64,000 nucleotides of DNA from Marinobacterium lutimaris (GCF_900108065.1 NZ_FNVQ01000003.1:62001-126000), one strand, 5' to 3'. Positions 34,949-43,124 are shown, counted from the first letter of the stretch. Translations and numbers: made by a program. The notes: a model not told the origin generated them from the sequence alone.

Positions 34949-36115
34949 ATGAAACAGCCCAACCCTATGCTGGAAAAGCTTCAGGAAATCCTGCCCGCTA
35001 TTCGTGAAAACGCCTCCAAGGCCGAAGAGCTTCGCCGCGTACCGGAAGAAAATATCGCCATGCTGCACGGCATAGGCCTGAACCGCGCGTTCCTGCCGAA
35101 AGCCTATGGCGGTCTCGAAATGTCCCTGCCGGAATTTACCGAATGCATCGCCGCCCTGGCGGGCGCCTGCTGCTCCACCGCCTGGGCCTATAGCCTGCTG
35201 TGCACCCATAACCATCAGATGGCGATGTTCGGAAAGCAGGCTCAGGAAGAGTTCTGGGGTGAAAACCCGGATGTCGTTGCCTCCAGCTCCATCGCACCTT
35301 TTGGCCGATACGAGGAAACCGAAGGCGGCATCACCTTCACCGGCGACATGAAGTGGAGCTCCGGCGTGGACTACGCCGACTGGATCATCGTCGGCCTGAA
35401 CCGCATGGTGAACGACGAGAAGATCTACAGCTTCGCCGTGATACCCAAGGCCGATTTTCAGATTATCGATGACTGGTTCTCCGCTGGCATGCAGGGCTCC
35501 GGCACCAAGACCGCGCGTATCGAGGGCGTCTTCATTCCGGAACACCGCATCCAGGCGGCCAAGGATATGATGGAAGGCCGCCACGTGGGCCGCTCCCTCT
35601 ACCCGGACAGCAAGATCTACCACACGCCCTACCGCCCCTACTTCGCCTGCGGCTTCGCAGCCATGAGCCTGGGTGTTGCCGAGCGCATGGTAGAGGTGTT
35701 CCGCGAGGTTACCCAGAACCGCGTACGTGCCTACACCGGCGCCAAAGTAGGCGGTTCTATCCCGCCGATGCTGCGTATCGCCGAATCCTATCAGCAGGTG
35801 TGCGCCGCCCGCGCCTACCTGGAAAAAACCTGGCAGGAGCATAAAGAGTACGGTGAGCGCCATGAATACCCCGACCGCTACACCCTGGCTCACTGGCGCA
35901 CCAACCAGGCCTACGCCATCAAGATGTGTGTTGAAGCGGTTAACCGCCTCTGGGCCGTAATGGGTGGCTCTAACTGGTACCTGGAGCGCGAAGGCCAGCG
36001 ACTGTGGCGCGAATCCAATATGACCGCCGCTCACGCCTACACAGACTACGACGTCTGCGCCCAGATCATCGGCCGCGAACTGCTGGGCCTGGAACCGGAC
36101 CCGACGCTGCTCTGA
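34949..36115 (+). CDS. 4-hydroxyphenylacetate 3-monooxygenase, oxygenase component (C2 type)
   Basis: A 388-aa flavin-dependent monooxygenase of the acyl-CoA-dehydrogenase fold (group D), resembling the C2 component of Acinetobacter HPA hydroxylase and HsaA. Typical segments are ALAGACCSTAWAYSLLCTHN, GGITFTGDMKWSSGVDYADW, DWFSAGMQGSGTKTARIEGV and the C-terminal GGSNWYLEREGQRLWRES. It uses reduced flavin from the partner reductase and O2 to hydroxylate HPA to 3,4-dihydroxyphenylacetate, the HpaD substrate. This differs from the HpaBC type of E. coli. The substrate assignment rests on the reductase partner and the nearby meta pathway. AATAAGAGA precedes the ATG. Confidence 0.86.
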   Translation: MKQPNPMLEKLQEILPAIRENASKAEELRRVPEENIAMLHGIGLNRAFLPKAYGGLEMSLPEFTECIAALAGACCSTAWAYSLLCTHNHQMAMFGKQAQEEFWGENPDVVASSSIAPFGRYEETEGGITFTGDMKWSSGVDYADWIIVGLNRMVNDEKIYSFAVIPKADFQIIDDWFSAGMQGSGTKTARIEGVFIPEHRIQAAKDMMEGRHVGRSLYPDSKIYHTPYRPYFACGFAAMSLGVAERMVEVFREVTQNRVRAYTGAKVGGSIPPMLRIAESYQQVCAARAYLEKTWQEHKEYGERHEYPDRYTLAHWRTNQAYAIKMCVEAVNRLWAVMGGSNWYLEREGQRLWRESNMTAAHAYTDYDVCAQIIGRELLGLEPDPTLL

Positions 36116-36207
36116 TCACAGCAGCCTGCCCCTCGCCCTTATAAAAATAACGGAGGTGAGCCGGATGCTGCCGGCTCCACGTCCCAGCCAAGATTTCAGG
36201 ATCAGAT

Positions 36208-37137
36208 ATGAACACTCAGGTTTCATCCTTCGACTCGAAAGCCTTTCGCCGCGCCCTGGGTAATTTCGCCACCGGCATCACCGTCATCACCGCCACCGCA
36301 CCGAATGGCGAAAAGGTCGGCGTAACCGCCAACAGCTTCAACTCCGTGTCACTGGATCCGGCGTTGATTCTGTGGAGCATCGACAAACGCTCAGGTAGCT
36401 TCAAGGTGTTCGAGCAGGCCAGCCACTTCGCCGTGAATATCCTGGCAGCCGATCAGATCGAACTCTCCAACCACTTCGCCCGCTCCAGCGATGACAAGTT
36501 CGCAGGCATAGAATATGGCTCCGGCGCAGGCCAAGCTGCCATACTGCCAGACTGTGCCGCAGTCTTTGAGTGCGAGAAATATGAGATCATCGAAGGCGGC
36601 GATCACTGGATACTAATCGGCAAGGTCGTTGCGTTCGAAGATATCGGTCGCGCACCGCTGGTCTACCATCAGGGCAGCTACTCCGTGGTCATGCCACACC
36701 AGCGCCCGGCGACCAGCGAAGACGAAGCACCCGGTATGAAAGTGCTGGAAGGCCGCCTCAATAACAACTTCTACTACCTGATGACCCAGGCTGTACGCGC
36801 CTACCAGAACGACTACCAGCCGCTGCAGCTCTCCACCGGCCTGCAGACCAGCGAAGCACGCATGCTGATCGTGCTGGAGCAGGATCGAAAACTCTGCATC
36901 GACGACCTGCTCGCTGAGGTCAACATGCCACGCCAGGAGATCGAGCACGCCGCCGAAATCCTGCAGCGCAAGGGGTTGGTGAGCCTGGCCGACAACTGCT
37001 ACCGAATCACGCCAAAAGGAATGCAGCAGGCGGAAACACTCTGGGACCTGGCCGCCCAGGAGCAGGAGAAGGTGTTCAGCCAGTTTAGCGACAGCGAACT
37101 CAACGCCTTCCGCAAGGTGCTGACGGCGATTATGTAA
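36208..37137 (+). CDS. HPA hydroxylase flavin reductase with C-terminal MarR-like domain (C1 type)
   Basis: A 309-aa protein with two domains. Residues about 8-160 are an HpaC-like flavin reductase (RRALGNFATGITVITATAP, GVTANSFNSVSLDPALILWS, HFAVNILAADQ, YHQGSY). Residues about 180-309 are MarR-like (EARMLIVLEQDRKLCIDDLL, HAAEILQRKGLVSLADNCYRI). This architecture is known from the C1 reductase of Acinetobacter baumannii HPA hydroxylase, where HPA binding to the C-terminal domain stimulates flavin reduction. It lies 92 bp after the oxygenase gene, and a terminator follows. Confidence 0.88.
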   Translation: MNTQVSSFDSKAFRRALGNFATGITVITATAPNGEKVGVTANSFNSVSLDPALILWSIDKRSGSFKVFEQASHFAVNILAADQIELSNHFARSSDDKFAGIEYGSGAGQAAILPDCAAVFECEKYEIIEGGDHWILIGKVVAFEDIGRAPLVYHQGSYSVVMPHQRPATSEDEAPGMKVLEGRLNNNFYYLMTQAVRAYQNDYQPLQLSTGLQTSEARMLIVLEQDRKLCIDDLLAEVNMPRQEIEHAAEILQRKGLVSLADNCYRITPKGMQQAETLWDLAAQEQEKVFSQFSDSELNAFRKVLTAIM

Positions 37138-37166
37138 GCCCTGCTAACGCCAGCGGAGAAACAAGA

Positions 37167-37197
37167 AAGCCCTGTCATGGCATGACGGGGCTTTTTA
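37167..37197 (+). terminator. Terminator after the HPA hydroxylase genes
   Basis: Stem AAGCCCTGTCA / TGACGGGGCTT with loop TGGCA, followed by TTTAATG. The stem is similar, but not identical, to the tRNA-Ser terminators just downstream. Confidence 0.8.
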
Positions 37198-37295
37198 ATG
37201 AGATGCGACTAGAGAGCGACTATTACGCCGTGTTAGCCGGCTCCGGCGCGGCAACTCTCAAGGTAGTTGTCTCCCTACGCCCGCCGCCAACCCTG

Positions 37296-37377
37296 GTCGA
37301 GTTGCTTAGACCTAGAAACGACGAAGCCCCGTCACAGCGTGACGGGGCTTCTGAATGATGGCGGTCAGGGAGGGATT
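37296..37377 (-). repeat. Exact 82-bp duplicate of the tRNA-Ser 3' end and terminator
   Basis: Identical over 82 bp to 37468-37549. On the minus strand it carries the last 19 nt of tRNA-Ser (from the T-arm through CCA), then the AAGCCCCGTCAC / GTGACGGGGCTT terminator (37324-37350). The 5' part of the tRNA is missing, so this copy cannot make a tRNA. The spacing between copies is 172 bp, and the intervening DNA holds two more small hairpins (37384-37396; 37438-37456). Confidence 0.9.
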
Positions 37378-37495
37378 ACTCGCGCCCCTTCGGGGCCGCC
37401 GTCGCTAGCTCCGGCGTTGTCTCGCTCCGCTCGACTCGAACCCTGTTCGAGGGTTCTCACCCTCCCTGTCGAGTTGCTTAGACCTAGAAACGACG

Positions 37496-37522
37496 AAGCC
37501 CCGTCACAGCGTGACGGGGCTT
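37496..37522 (-). terminator. Terminator of tRNA-Ser
   Basis: Perfect stem AAGCCCCGTCAC / GTGACGGGGCTT with a 3-nt loop, 9 bp past the tRNA CCA end, followed on the minus strand by CGTCGTTTC. Confidence 0.75.
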
Positions 37523-37530
37523 CTGAATGA

Positions 37531-37618
37531 TGGCGGTCAGGGAGGGATTCGAACCCTCGATGCCTTTCGACATACACACTTTCCAGGCGTGCTCCTTCGG
37601 CCACTCGGACACCTGACC
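37531..37618 (-). tRNA. tRNA-Ser (anticodon GGA)
   Basis: An 88-nt class II tRNA. Acceptor stem GGTCAGG / CCTGACC, anticodon arm CACGC-CTGGAAA-GTGTG with anticodon GGA (reads UCC/UCU), a long variable arm (TATGTCGAAAGGCATC), T-arm GAGGGTTCGAATCCCTC, discriminator G and encoded CCA. The gene is complete. Its 3' end is duplicated exactly 172 bp downstream. Confidence 0.96.
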
Positions 37619-37668
37619 TTTATCCCCTGAATCTCGCTTTTTGAGGGCGGCGACTCAAGTGGCTGCGC

Positions 37669-37696
37669 ATTCTATCAGACTGATTTGAAAGAACAA
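37669..37696 (-). promoter_or_regulatory. Putative promoter of tRNA-Ser
   Basis: On the minus strand, TTGTTC (37691-37696), a 16-bp spacer, then TAGAAT (37669-37674), about 50 bp upstream of the tRNA 5' end. The match is moderate. The remaining spacer up to 37910 shows no gene. Confidence 0.4.
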
Positions 37697-37910
37697 GCGC
37701 TGATTTAAACTTTTTTCAAATCGCCTGCTTCCGACCCAAATTCAGGGGTTTGAAAACAGCCTAAAAGCGGGCCGGACAGATCGAAAAATACTGATACACA
37801 GGTCGAAAAATTCGTGCCCCCGGTTGCTGCCCGGCCCCTGAGAGGAGATCCTCTTAGCTGGTATAGTAGCGCGCTTGGTTTCCAACGATTTTTTTTCCGG
37901 GAGTGGATAG

Positions 37911-38891
37911 ATGTTACTGGCAATTCTGGCCGTGATTGTGGGTTTGGCGCTGCTTGTCTGGAGCGCTGACAGGTTTGTGGATGGAGCCGCCGCCACGGCC
38001 AAGCACCTGGGGATGCCGACGCTGTTGATCGGTATGGTGATCATCGGTTTTGGTACCTCCGCGCCGGAGATGGTGGTCTCTGCGCTGGCTTCCTTGCAGG
38101 GCAACCCGGGCCTTGCCCTGGGTAACGGCTACGGTTCCAACATCACCAATATCGCGCTGATTCTTGGTGTAACCGCCCTGCTCTGCCCCATCGCCGTTCA
38201 CTCCCAGATTCTGCGTAAAGAATTGCCGGTACTGGCAGCAGTGACACTGCTCGCCGGTTATCAGTTAATCGACGGCCAGATCAGCCGCATGGATGCAATT
38301 GTCTTGCTACTGGTGTTCGCACTCGCCATGGGCTGGTCGATCTGGCTCGGTATGAAGCAACGCGGCGACTCGCTGGGCGATGACTTCGAGCATGAGATGC
38401 AGGAAGAGCTGATGCCGATGAAAAAGGCGCTCATGTGGCTGTTTATCGGTCTTCTGCTGCTCGTCGCCAGCTCTCGTCTGCTGGTTTGGGGAGCGGTAGA
38501 TATCGCCTCAGCACTGGGTGTCAGTGATCTGATTATCGGTTTGACCGTGGTGGCCATCGGCACCTCTCTGCCGGAGCTTGCCTCCTCCATCGCTGCGGTA
38601 CGCAAGAACGAGCATGATCTGGCACTGGGTAACGTGATCGGCTCCAACATGTTCAATACCCTGGCGGTGGTCGGTATCGCCGGTGCGATCCAGCCGATGG
38701 CGGTGGAGTCGAGCGTGCTCTATCGCGACTGGGTGGTGATGGCTGCGCTGACCTTCTCCCTGTTCATTCTCGGTTACGGCATACGCAAGGCGGGCCATAT
38801 CAACCGTCTGGAAGGGGGCGTTCTTGTCCTGGCCTACGCAGGGTATACTGGTTACCTGATTTATACCGTTGTAGAAACCGCCCTCGGCTAA
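37911..38891 (+). CDS. Calcium/sodium antiporter (CaCA family, YrbG-like)
   Basis: A 326-aa membrane protein with the two inverted alpha-repeats of the CaCA family: GFGTSAPEMVVSALASLQGN (about residues 45-64) and AIGTSLPELASSIAAVRKNE (about 210-229), each carrying the ion-binding GxSxPE motif. About ten membrane segments are present, with a central acidic loop (GDDFEHEMQEELMP). It exchanges Na+ or H+ for Ca2+ across the inner membrane. GGGAG precedes the ATG. It is monocistronic and of typical length. Confidence 0.92.
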   Translation: MLLAILAVIVGLALLVWSADRFVDGAAATAKHLGMPTLLIGMVIIGFGTSAPEMVVSALASLQGNPGLALGNGYGSNITNIALILGVTALLCPIAVHSQILRKELPVLAAVTLLAGYQLIDGQISRMDAIVLLLVFALAMGWSIWLGMKQRGDSLGDDFEHEMQEELMPMKKALMWLFIGLLLLVASSRLLVWGAVDIASALGVSDLIIGLTVVAIGTSLPELASSIAAVRKNEHDLALGNVIGSNMFNTLAVVGIAGAIQPMAVESSVLYRDWVVMAALTFSLFILGYGIRKAGHINRLEGGVLVLAYAGYTGYLIYTVVETALG

Positions 38892-39031
38892 CAGGATGTT
38901 GAAAAACTATCTGCGTTGCCGAACGCTGCGTTAAAAACAGGCTCAAAGTGCTCATTTAGTTCACTAAACTCCGCCTTTTCGCCTGTTTTTGCCTTGCCTC
39001 GGCTACCTCGAAAACGATTTTCAAAACCCTG
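38892..39031. repeat. Palindromic intergenic repeat (MITE-like)
   Basis: A 140-bp segment with nested inverted repeats: outer CAGGatGTTGAAAA / TTTTCAAAACCCTG and inner AAAAACAGG / CCTGTTTTT, around a central TAGTTCACTAAACT. The same design is common between genes in oceanic gammaproteobacteria, in my recollection. It abuts the corA ribosome-binding site (AAGGAG at 39033). An open frame that runs through it into corA is not coding. Confidence 0.65.
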
Positions 39032-39047
39032 TAAGGAGCCCTCCAGC

Positions 39048-40004
39048 ATGATGCGAGCCTATTCGATCGAACAGGAACATTTGGTCGAATGCGAACTGGA
39101 GCCCCAAACCGCCGCGTCAACGCTACGAGAGGTCGCCTGGATCGACCTCCAGGAGCCGAATGACGAGGAGCGCTGGCTGGTGGAGTCGCTCTATCCGGAG
39201 AGCCTCCCCGAGGCACACGAGGTGGAGGAGATCGAGTCCAGCGCCCGCTACTTTATTGAGGGCACGGATATCCATGTCCACTCGCTGTTTCTCTACCAGT
39301 CCGAAGGACGCCATCAAACTTGCACGGTGGCGTTCACGCTGAAGAAAGACCGCCTGCTCAGCATCCGCGATACGGAGCTGGCGGACTTCCGTCTGATGCG
39401 CCTGCGCGCCCGGCGCGGCTGGATCGAAACCCAGTCACCCTTGCAGGTGCTGACCTCTCTGCTGGACCAGAAGGTAGATAACCTGGCGGACCAGCTGGAA
39501 GACCTGCACCGTGGCCTGGAGTCAGTCAGTACCCTGGTGCTGGAAAAGCGTGACAGCGCCGAGATGGAAGGCTCGCTGGATCGCCTCTCCCGGCTGGAAG
39601 ACAGCAACGGTAAGATGCGCCTGGTGCTGATGGATACCCAGCGCTCTATCTCCTTTCTGCTGCGCCATATCCGTGAGTTTCCGCAGGAGCAGGAAAGCTG
39701 CCGCGAACTGCTGCGCGACCTGGATACGCTGATGTCCCACGCCAATTTCATGTTCGAGAAGATCAACTTCCTGATGGATGCGGCGCTGGGCTTTATCAAT
39801 ATTCAACAGAACCAGATCATCAAGACCTTCTCCATCGCCGCCGTGGTGTTCCTGCCACCGACCCTGGTAGCCAGTATCTACGGCATGAACTTCGAGCATA
39901 TGCCGGAGCTGGAGTGGCTGCTCGGTTATCCCTGGGCGCTGGGGCTGATGGTGCTCTCCGGCATCGCGCCTTACTGGTACTTCAAACGCAAGGGCTGGCT
40001 CTGA
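39048..40004 (+). CDS. corA: CorA-family divalent cation transporter
   Basis: A 318-aa CorA/ZntB-type channel. It has a large cytoplasmic N-terminal domain, a long helix (about 140-250) and two C-terminal membrane segments, the first ending in the signature YGMNFEHMPEL (GMN selectivity loop, about residue 283). It takes up Mg2+ (or Co2+/Ni2+), or Zn2+ if ZntB-like. The ATG at 39048 is preceded by AAGGAG at good spacing; the longer in-frame reading lies in the upstream palindromic repeat. It has its own promoter region and no obvious operon partner. Confidence 0.9.
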   Translation: MMRAYSIEQEHLVECELEPQTAASTLREVAWIDLQEPNDEERWLVESLYPESLPEAHEVEEIESSARYFIEGTDIHVHSLFLYQSEGRHQTCTVAFTLKKDRLLSIRDTELADFRLMRLRARRGWIETQSPLQVLTSLLDQKVDNLADQLEDLHRGLESVSTLVLEKRDSAEMEGSLDRLSRLEDSNGKMRLVLMDTQRSISFLLRHIREFPQEQESCRELLRDLDTLMSHANFMFEKINFLMDAALGFINIQQNQIIKTFSIAAVVFLPPTLVASIYGMNFEHMPELEWLLGYPWALGLMVLSGIAPYWYFKRKGWL

Positions 40005-40223
40005 TTCAGGAGCCGGTCCACCCGCCTTACCCGCCATTTTGGGCGGGCTGCGACAAGCCCGTCGCAATATCTGTGGCAAAGACAACAAATCACCGCTCAT
40101 CCAGCCTTGGCGCTTTCGCGACAATTCTCTTTACCCCACTGATTATTAAGTAGTTTTATTAAAACATCAGATGCGGTCACGTTCTTGCTATCTCTACGTG
40201 GCAATCGAATGAGGATGACGACG

Positions 40224-40787
40224 ATGTTGTTAAAGAGCTATGACGAACAGTCGCTGCTGTTCAACACCAACTTTTTGGAAACCACCAGCAGCGATGGATT
40301 CGCCTATCGCGGCGAGCTGGTGATCGAGGAAGGCGAAGTCGCGGACGCTCAGGGTCGCCGCAAACCGCCCGTGTCTCTGCTGCTTGGCGCTGTTCTGCTG
40401 GAACAGGATGAAAAGCTGAAACTGCTAGTGGGCCTGCTGAACGACCTGAGTCTGGTTGAAGCCCTGCTGGAAAAATATGGCAAGGACCTGGCCGACGATA
40501 TGGCAGCCATGATCTTCACGCGCAACATCGGCGAACCGATGCTGCTCGAAACCGACGGCAAACAGATTGTACTGATGCCGCTGGACGAAGGGATTCCCTG
40601 GAACGAAGCGATTGACGAGCTGGCTCTGGAAAAGAGCGACTTCAAGGGCCAGTCATCCGGCGACAAGCTGGTCACGCTGTACAAAGAGATGAAAGGCTTC
40701 AAACCGCGTGGCGCCGACACTGTGTTGCTGGAAGAGGCGCTGAACCGGACTATCGAAGTTAAGCAGTCGGCTCGCGGTCCGGTCTAA
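40224..40787 (+). CDS. Hypothetical protein
   Basis: A 187-aa soluble, acidic protein I do not recognise. It has no signal peptide or membrane segment. A leucine-rich middle (SLLLGAVLLEQDEKLKLLVG, LLNDLSLVEALLEKYGKDLA, about 58-97) suggests amphipathic helices. The C-terminal part is charged. The ATG at 40224 (MLLKSYDEQ) has GAGG 9 bp upstream; ATGs at 40209 and 40215 are less well placed. It is followed by a strong terminator and is convergent with the GTPase/roadblock pair, so it is probably monocistronic. Confidence 0.7.
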   Translation: MLLKSYDEQSLLFNTNFLETTSSDGFAYRGELVIEEGEVADAQGRRKPPVSLLLGAVLLEQDEKLKLLVGLLNDLSLVEALLEKYGKDLADDMAAMIFTRNIGEPMLLETDGKQIVLMPLDEGIPWNEAIDELALEKSDFKGQSSGDKLVTLYKEMKGFKPRGADTVLLEEALNRTIEVKQSARGPV

Positions 40788-40821
40788 AAGCCGCCGCAAA
40801 GAAAAGTAAGTAGAGAGCACC

Positions 40822-40868
40822 GAGCGAGGGTCCCGTCGGGTGGAGGCGGGACACTCGCTCTTTTTATT
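40822..40868 (+). terminator. Terminator after the hypothetical gene
   Basis: Long stem GAGCGAG.GTCCCG / CGGGAC.CTCGCTC with one internal mismatch region, followed by TTTTTATTT. Confidence 0.85.
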
Positions 40869-40930
40869 TAGCAGGAGGCACGACCCCCTGCCGATTGAAG
40901 CCGGCACGGCGGTACATCAAAACCCGGCGG

Positions 40931-40998
40931 TTGATCGCGACGGGGGCGTCGCTCCTACTTGAAACCAGCCCGGTAGGAGGCGCGCCTCGCGCCGATCA
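40931..40998. repeat. REP-like palindromic pair
   Basis: Two GC-rich imperfect palindromes: TTGATCGCGACGGGGGCGTC followed by GCTCCTAC (40931-40958), and TAGGAGGCGCGCCTCGCGCC followed by GATCA (40973-40998). Both types recur inverted at 56770-56846. Confidence 0.75.
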
Positions 40999-41013
40999 GG
41001 GCCGGGCCTAAAC

Positions 41014-41334
41014 TCAGGCCTCGACCTTCGGCTTCAGCAGGTAGATGTGATCCCTGACCAGGGAAACGTTGGTGTTCTTGTCAGACATGCAGATCAGCAC
41101 CCGCTGATCCTGCAGCATAAAGCCGCTGAGACGTTTGCCACCGATCTCCAGATGAGCCTCATCATGTTTGGTACGCAGCTTGGTGACGTTCTGAAACACG
41201 TAGCTGAACGCCTTTTTCGCTACGGTCTCATGATTACGGCTGACAAAGGTCGATACGCTGATCTCGGCACCCTGCAGGATACAGCTGCTTTCGATCACGC
41301 CGGGCTTGTCGATCTGTCCTAGCAATTCCTTCAT
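41014..41334 (-). CDS. Small roadblock/LC7-like protein
   Basis: A 106-aa protein with the alternating strand/helix pattern of roadblock/LC7 domains: KPGVIESSCILQGAEISVST, then LEIGGKRLSGFMLQDQRVLI near residue 65. The start at 41334 (MKELLGQ) overlaps the stop of the upstream GTPase gene by ATGA, so the two are translationally coupled. In MglA/MglB-type systems, roadblock proteins act as GTPase-activating or scaffold partners of small GTPases. The fold assignment is from pattern only. Confidence 0.6.
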   Translation of the reverse strand: MKELLGQIDKPGVIESSCILQGAEISVSTFVSRNHETVAKKAFSYVFQNVTKLRTKHDEAHLEIGGKRLSGFMLQDQRVLICMSDKNTNVSLVRDHIYLLKPKVEA

Positions 41335-42338
41335 TCTCCACTCCACTGCAACAGATCCATTGCCTGCTGTTTCACTACGGAAAGACTCAGCTCTTTTTCG
41401 GAACAGAGTCCCAGCGCCTGACGCTCCTCGACGAATACCGACAGGGTCTCGTGCTCGGGCCCGCAGAGCACCAGGTTATCGATATGCCCAAGGAAAGCGA
41501 CCTTTTGCTCCAGTGCAGAGACCAGATTCACCATCGACTTCAACATCGCCTGGTTTTGCATGCTGCTGATATTGGTTTCCAGCACCTTGCGATCCGCACC
41601 CAGGTGCATGGCGCCGGTAATACCACGGGTATTCATCGCCGCATCCATCAGTGAAACCGCATTGAACAGCTTAATCTCGGCCGGCTTTTTCTCCTGCTCG
41701 ATCTGTTCCTGCTGTTCAGACTCCGACGCCTCGCAGCTCTGATCTTCGATCACCGGCGGACGGTGCTCCATCAGGCGCTTACCCAGCTCGTCCCAGTCGA
41801 CGCTCGGTTCGCGCTCAGCCAACACCGCCTTGATCACCTCCAGCACCGAGTCCGGGTAGCGTGCGTCGATAAACAGGACCGTGGTAAAGATCCCCATGTT
41901 CTTCAGCTCATTCATGTAATAAGCATGATCGGGGTGGGCCTGCTGGTCGGAGTGAGTGACCGCGATGATCAGCTGACGCTGCACCAGGTAGTCACGAAAC
42001 TCATCCAGGTAAAACTTGATGTCCTTGAACGGGTCGTTACGGGTGTTATCGACGAGCAGCACCAGCGCCTTGGCATCGTGTACCAGGTCGCTCATCATCA
42101 GTTGCCACATAAAGCGGAAGCGTTCCTGCCCCGGTGTTCCGTAGAGATGCAGCCTGGCGCTGTCTGACATCTCAAGTACGCCGTAGTCCATGGCGATGGT
42201 GGTCTTCTGTTTCCGCCGGATCGCCGAGTCGCTGACACTGGCATCGGTATCGATGGTTTCGATATCACTCAGTGAGCGGATCGCCGTGGTCTTGCCGGAG
42301 CAAACCGAACCGGTAAAAAGTATTTTGTAGTCAGCCAT
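41331..42338 (-). CDS. Small Ras-like GTPase with C-terminal roadblock-like domain
   Basis: A 335-aa protein. Residues 1-180 are a GTPase: P-loop FTGSVCSGKTTAIRS, switch I KTTIAMDYG, G3 YGTPGQERFRFMW and G4 THSDQ (in place of NKxD). A charged Glu/Gln-rich linker (about 198-225) leads to a roadblock/LC7-like domain (about 228-330; GITGAMHLGADRKVLETN, LGHIDNLVLCGPEHETLSVF). It is paired with the small roadblock-like protein encoded after it. Such sets control polarity, motility or surface processes in other bacteria; the role here is unknown. Confidence 0.78.
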   Translation of the reverse strand: MADYKILFTGSVCSGKTTAIRSLSDIETIDTDASVSDSAIRRKQKTTIAMDYGVLEMSDSARLHLYGTPGQERFRFMWQLMMSDLVHDAKALVLLVDNTRNDPFKDIKFYLDEFRDYLVQRQLIIAVTHSDQQAHPDHAYYMNELKNMGIFTTVLFIDARYPDSVLEVIKAVLAEREPSVDWDELGKRLMEHRPPVIEDQSCEASESEQQEQIEQEKKPAEIKLFNAVSLMDAAMNTRGITGAMHLGADRKVLETNISSMQNQAMLKSMVNLVSALEQKVAFLGHIDNLVLCGPEHETLSVFVEERQALGLCSEKELSLSVVKQQAMDLLQWSGE

Positions 42339-42641
42339 TTCGCTTCCTCATTTCATCGCTCACTGCCCTGCTCGCGAACGGCGTTCGGATCTGGGCTGGC
42401 CGGGGGACAGGAACTTCGGGATGAAACGTCTGTTTTGAACGTTTCCCGATTCTTAGCGTAAACCGCACAGGTTTCAAGCCCGCGGATCAGATAAGTTGCA
42501 TATAAAAGGCCCCAAGCCCGGGTCACGCAACCGTGCATTGATCGGCAGCAATAGCTAAGAGTTTAGGAGAACCCTGGTAAAGCGTTTACACCTGCTCTAA
42601 AAAAGCAGCCTCGGACTCGGACCCTGGGTCCGCCCGGGCAG

Positions 42642-43081
42642 TAAAAATCCACCGACACTACAGATGACTTTACATCAAGCTACCTATTAAGAGAGCCTGG
42701 ATAAACCTTCTGACGAATGCCGGGACCACCCATATGTGTGTCCTTTTCAACTCTGGTTTCGGCTGCTGCCGAGCAAAGAGACTTGTGCGGACAAGTCCCT
42801 TTGCAATCCCAAACCGCCCCTATGGTTTGGTCGGCTACGCCGACTACCCTGTGCTTCTCGTCTGAAAGAGCGGGACAGGAAACTCGCAGCGTTGCTGCTC
42901 AAACAGCCTGTCCCTTATCTCTCTTTCAGTCTGCGATGCTCGGCTGCACCAAAGGGGATGGATTGCTGCGCTCAGATGGCTATGAGGCATCGAGCCCCGT
43001 TATCTTTACGGCACGAGAAAGGCATAACCTCGACTAAACAATCACCACCTTCATAAGAGGTGGTTTGCGAGCGACAACAAA
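42642..43081. mobile_element. Structured interspersed element, copy 2
   Basis: A 440-bp relative of 24219-24670 in the same orientation. The left-end hairpin has decayed (CCACCGACACTACAGATG). The right-end hairpin persists as CCACCT-n7-AGGTGG. The central fold is kept although about 12 bp are missing from the hairpin loop (CTTTCCCTCAACATAAG in copy 1). It fills most of the gap 42339-43124; the remaining 300 bp before it, upstream of the GTPase gene, show no gene. Confidence 0.6.
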
Positions 43082-43102
43082 AAAGCGCCTTGCGGCGCTT
43101 TT
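43081..43102 (-). terminator. Terminator of folD
   Basis: Perfect stem AAAAGCGCC / GGCGCTTTT with loop TTGC. On the minus strand it continues into TTGTTG. Confidence 0.8.
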
Positions 43103-43124
43103 CGTCAACGGAAAGGCAGTTAGA

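Noticed and set aside
37296-37549. Interpreting the two 82-bp repeats as a short CRISPR array
   Set aside because: Only two units, each far too long and containing tRNA 3' end and a terminator; no cas genes nearby. No CRISPR array was seen in the window.
37267-37604. Short open frames across the tRNA-Ser duplication
   Set aside because: They translate tRNA and terminator sequence and its duplicate, not a protein gene.
38916-39047. N-terminal extension of CorA through the palindromic repeat
   Set aside because: The extension encodes the MITE-like repeat; the ATG at 39048 has a proper AAGGAG site and fits the family length.
40030-40047. CCCGCC-n5-GGGCGGG hairpin after corA as a terminator
   Set aside because: It is not followed by a T-tract, so rho-independent termination is not supported.
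42717-43056. Two overlapping 106-codon open frames inside element copy 2
   Set aside because: Same reason: they are in a non-coding structured repeat and lack a ribosome-binding site and protein-like composition.
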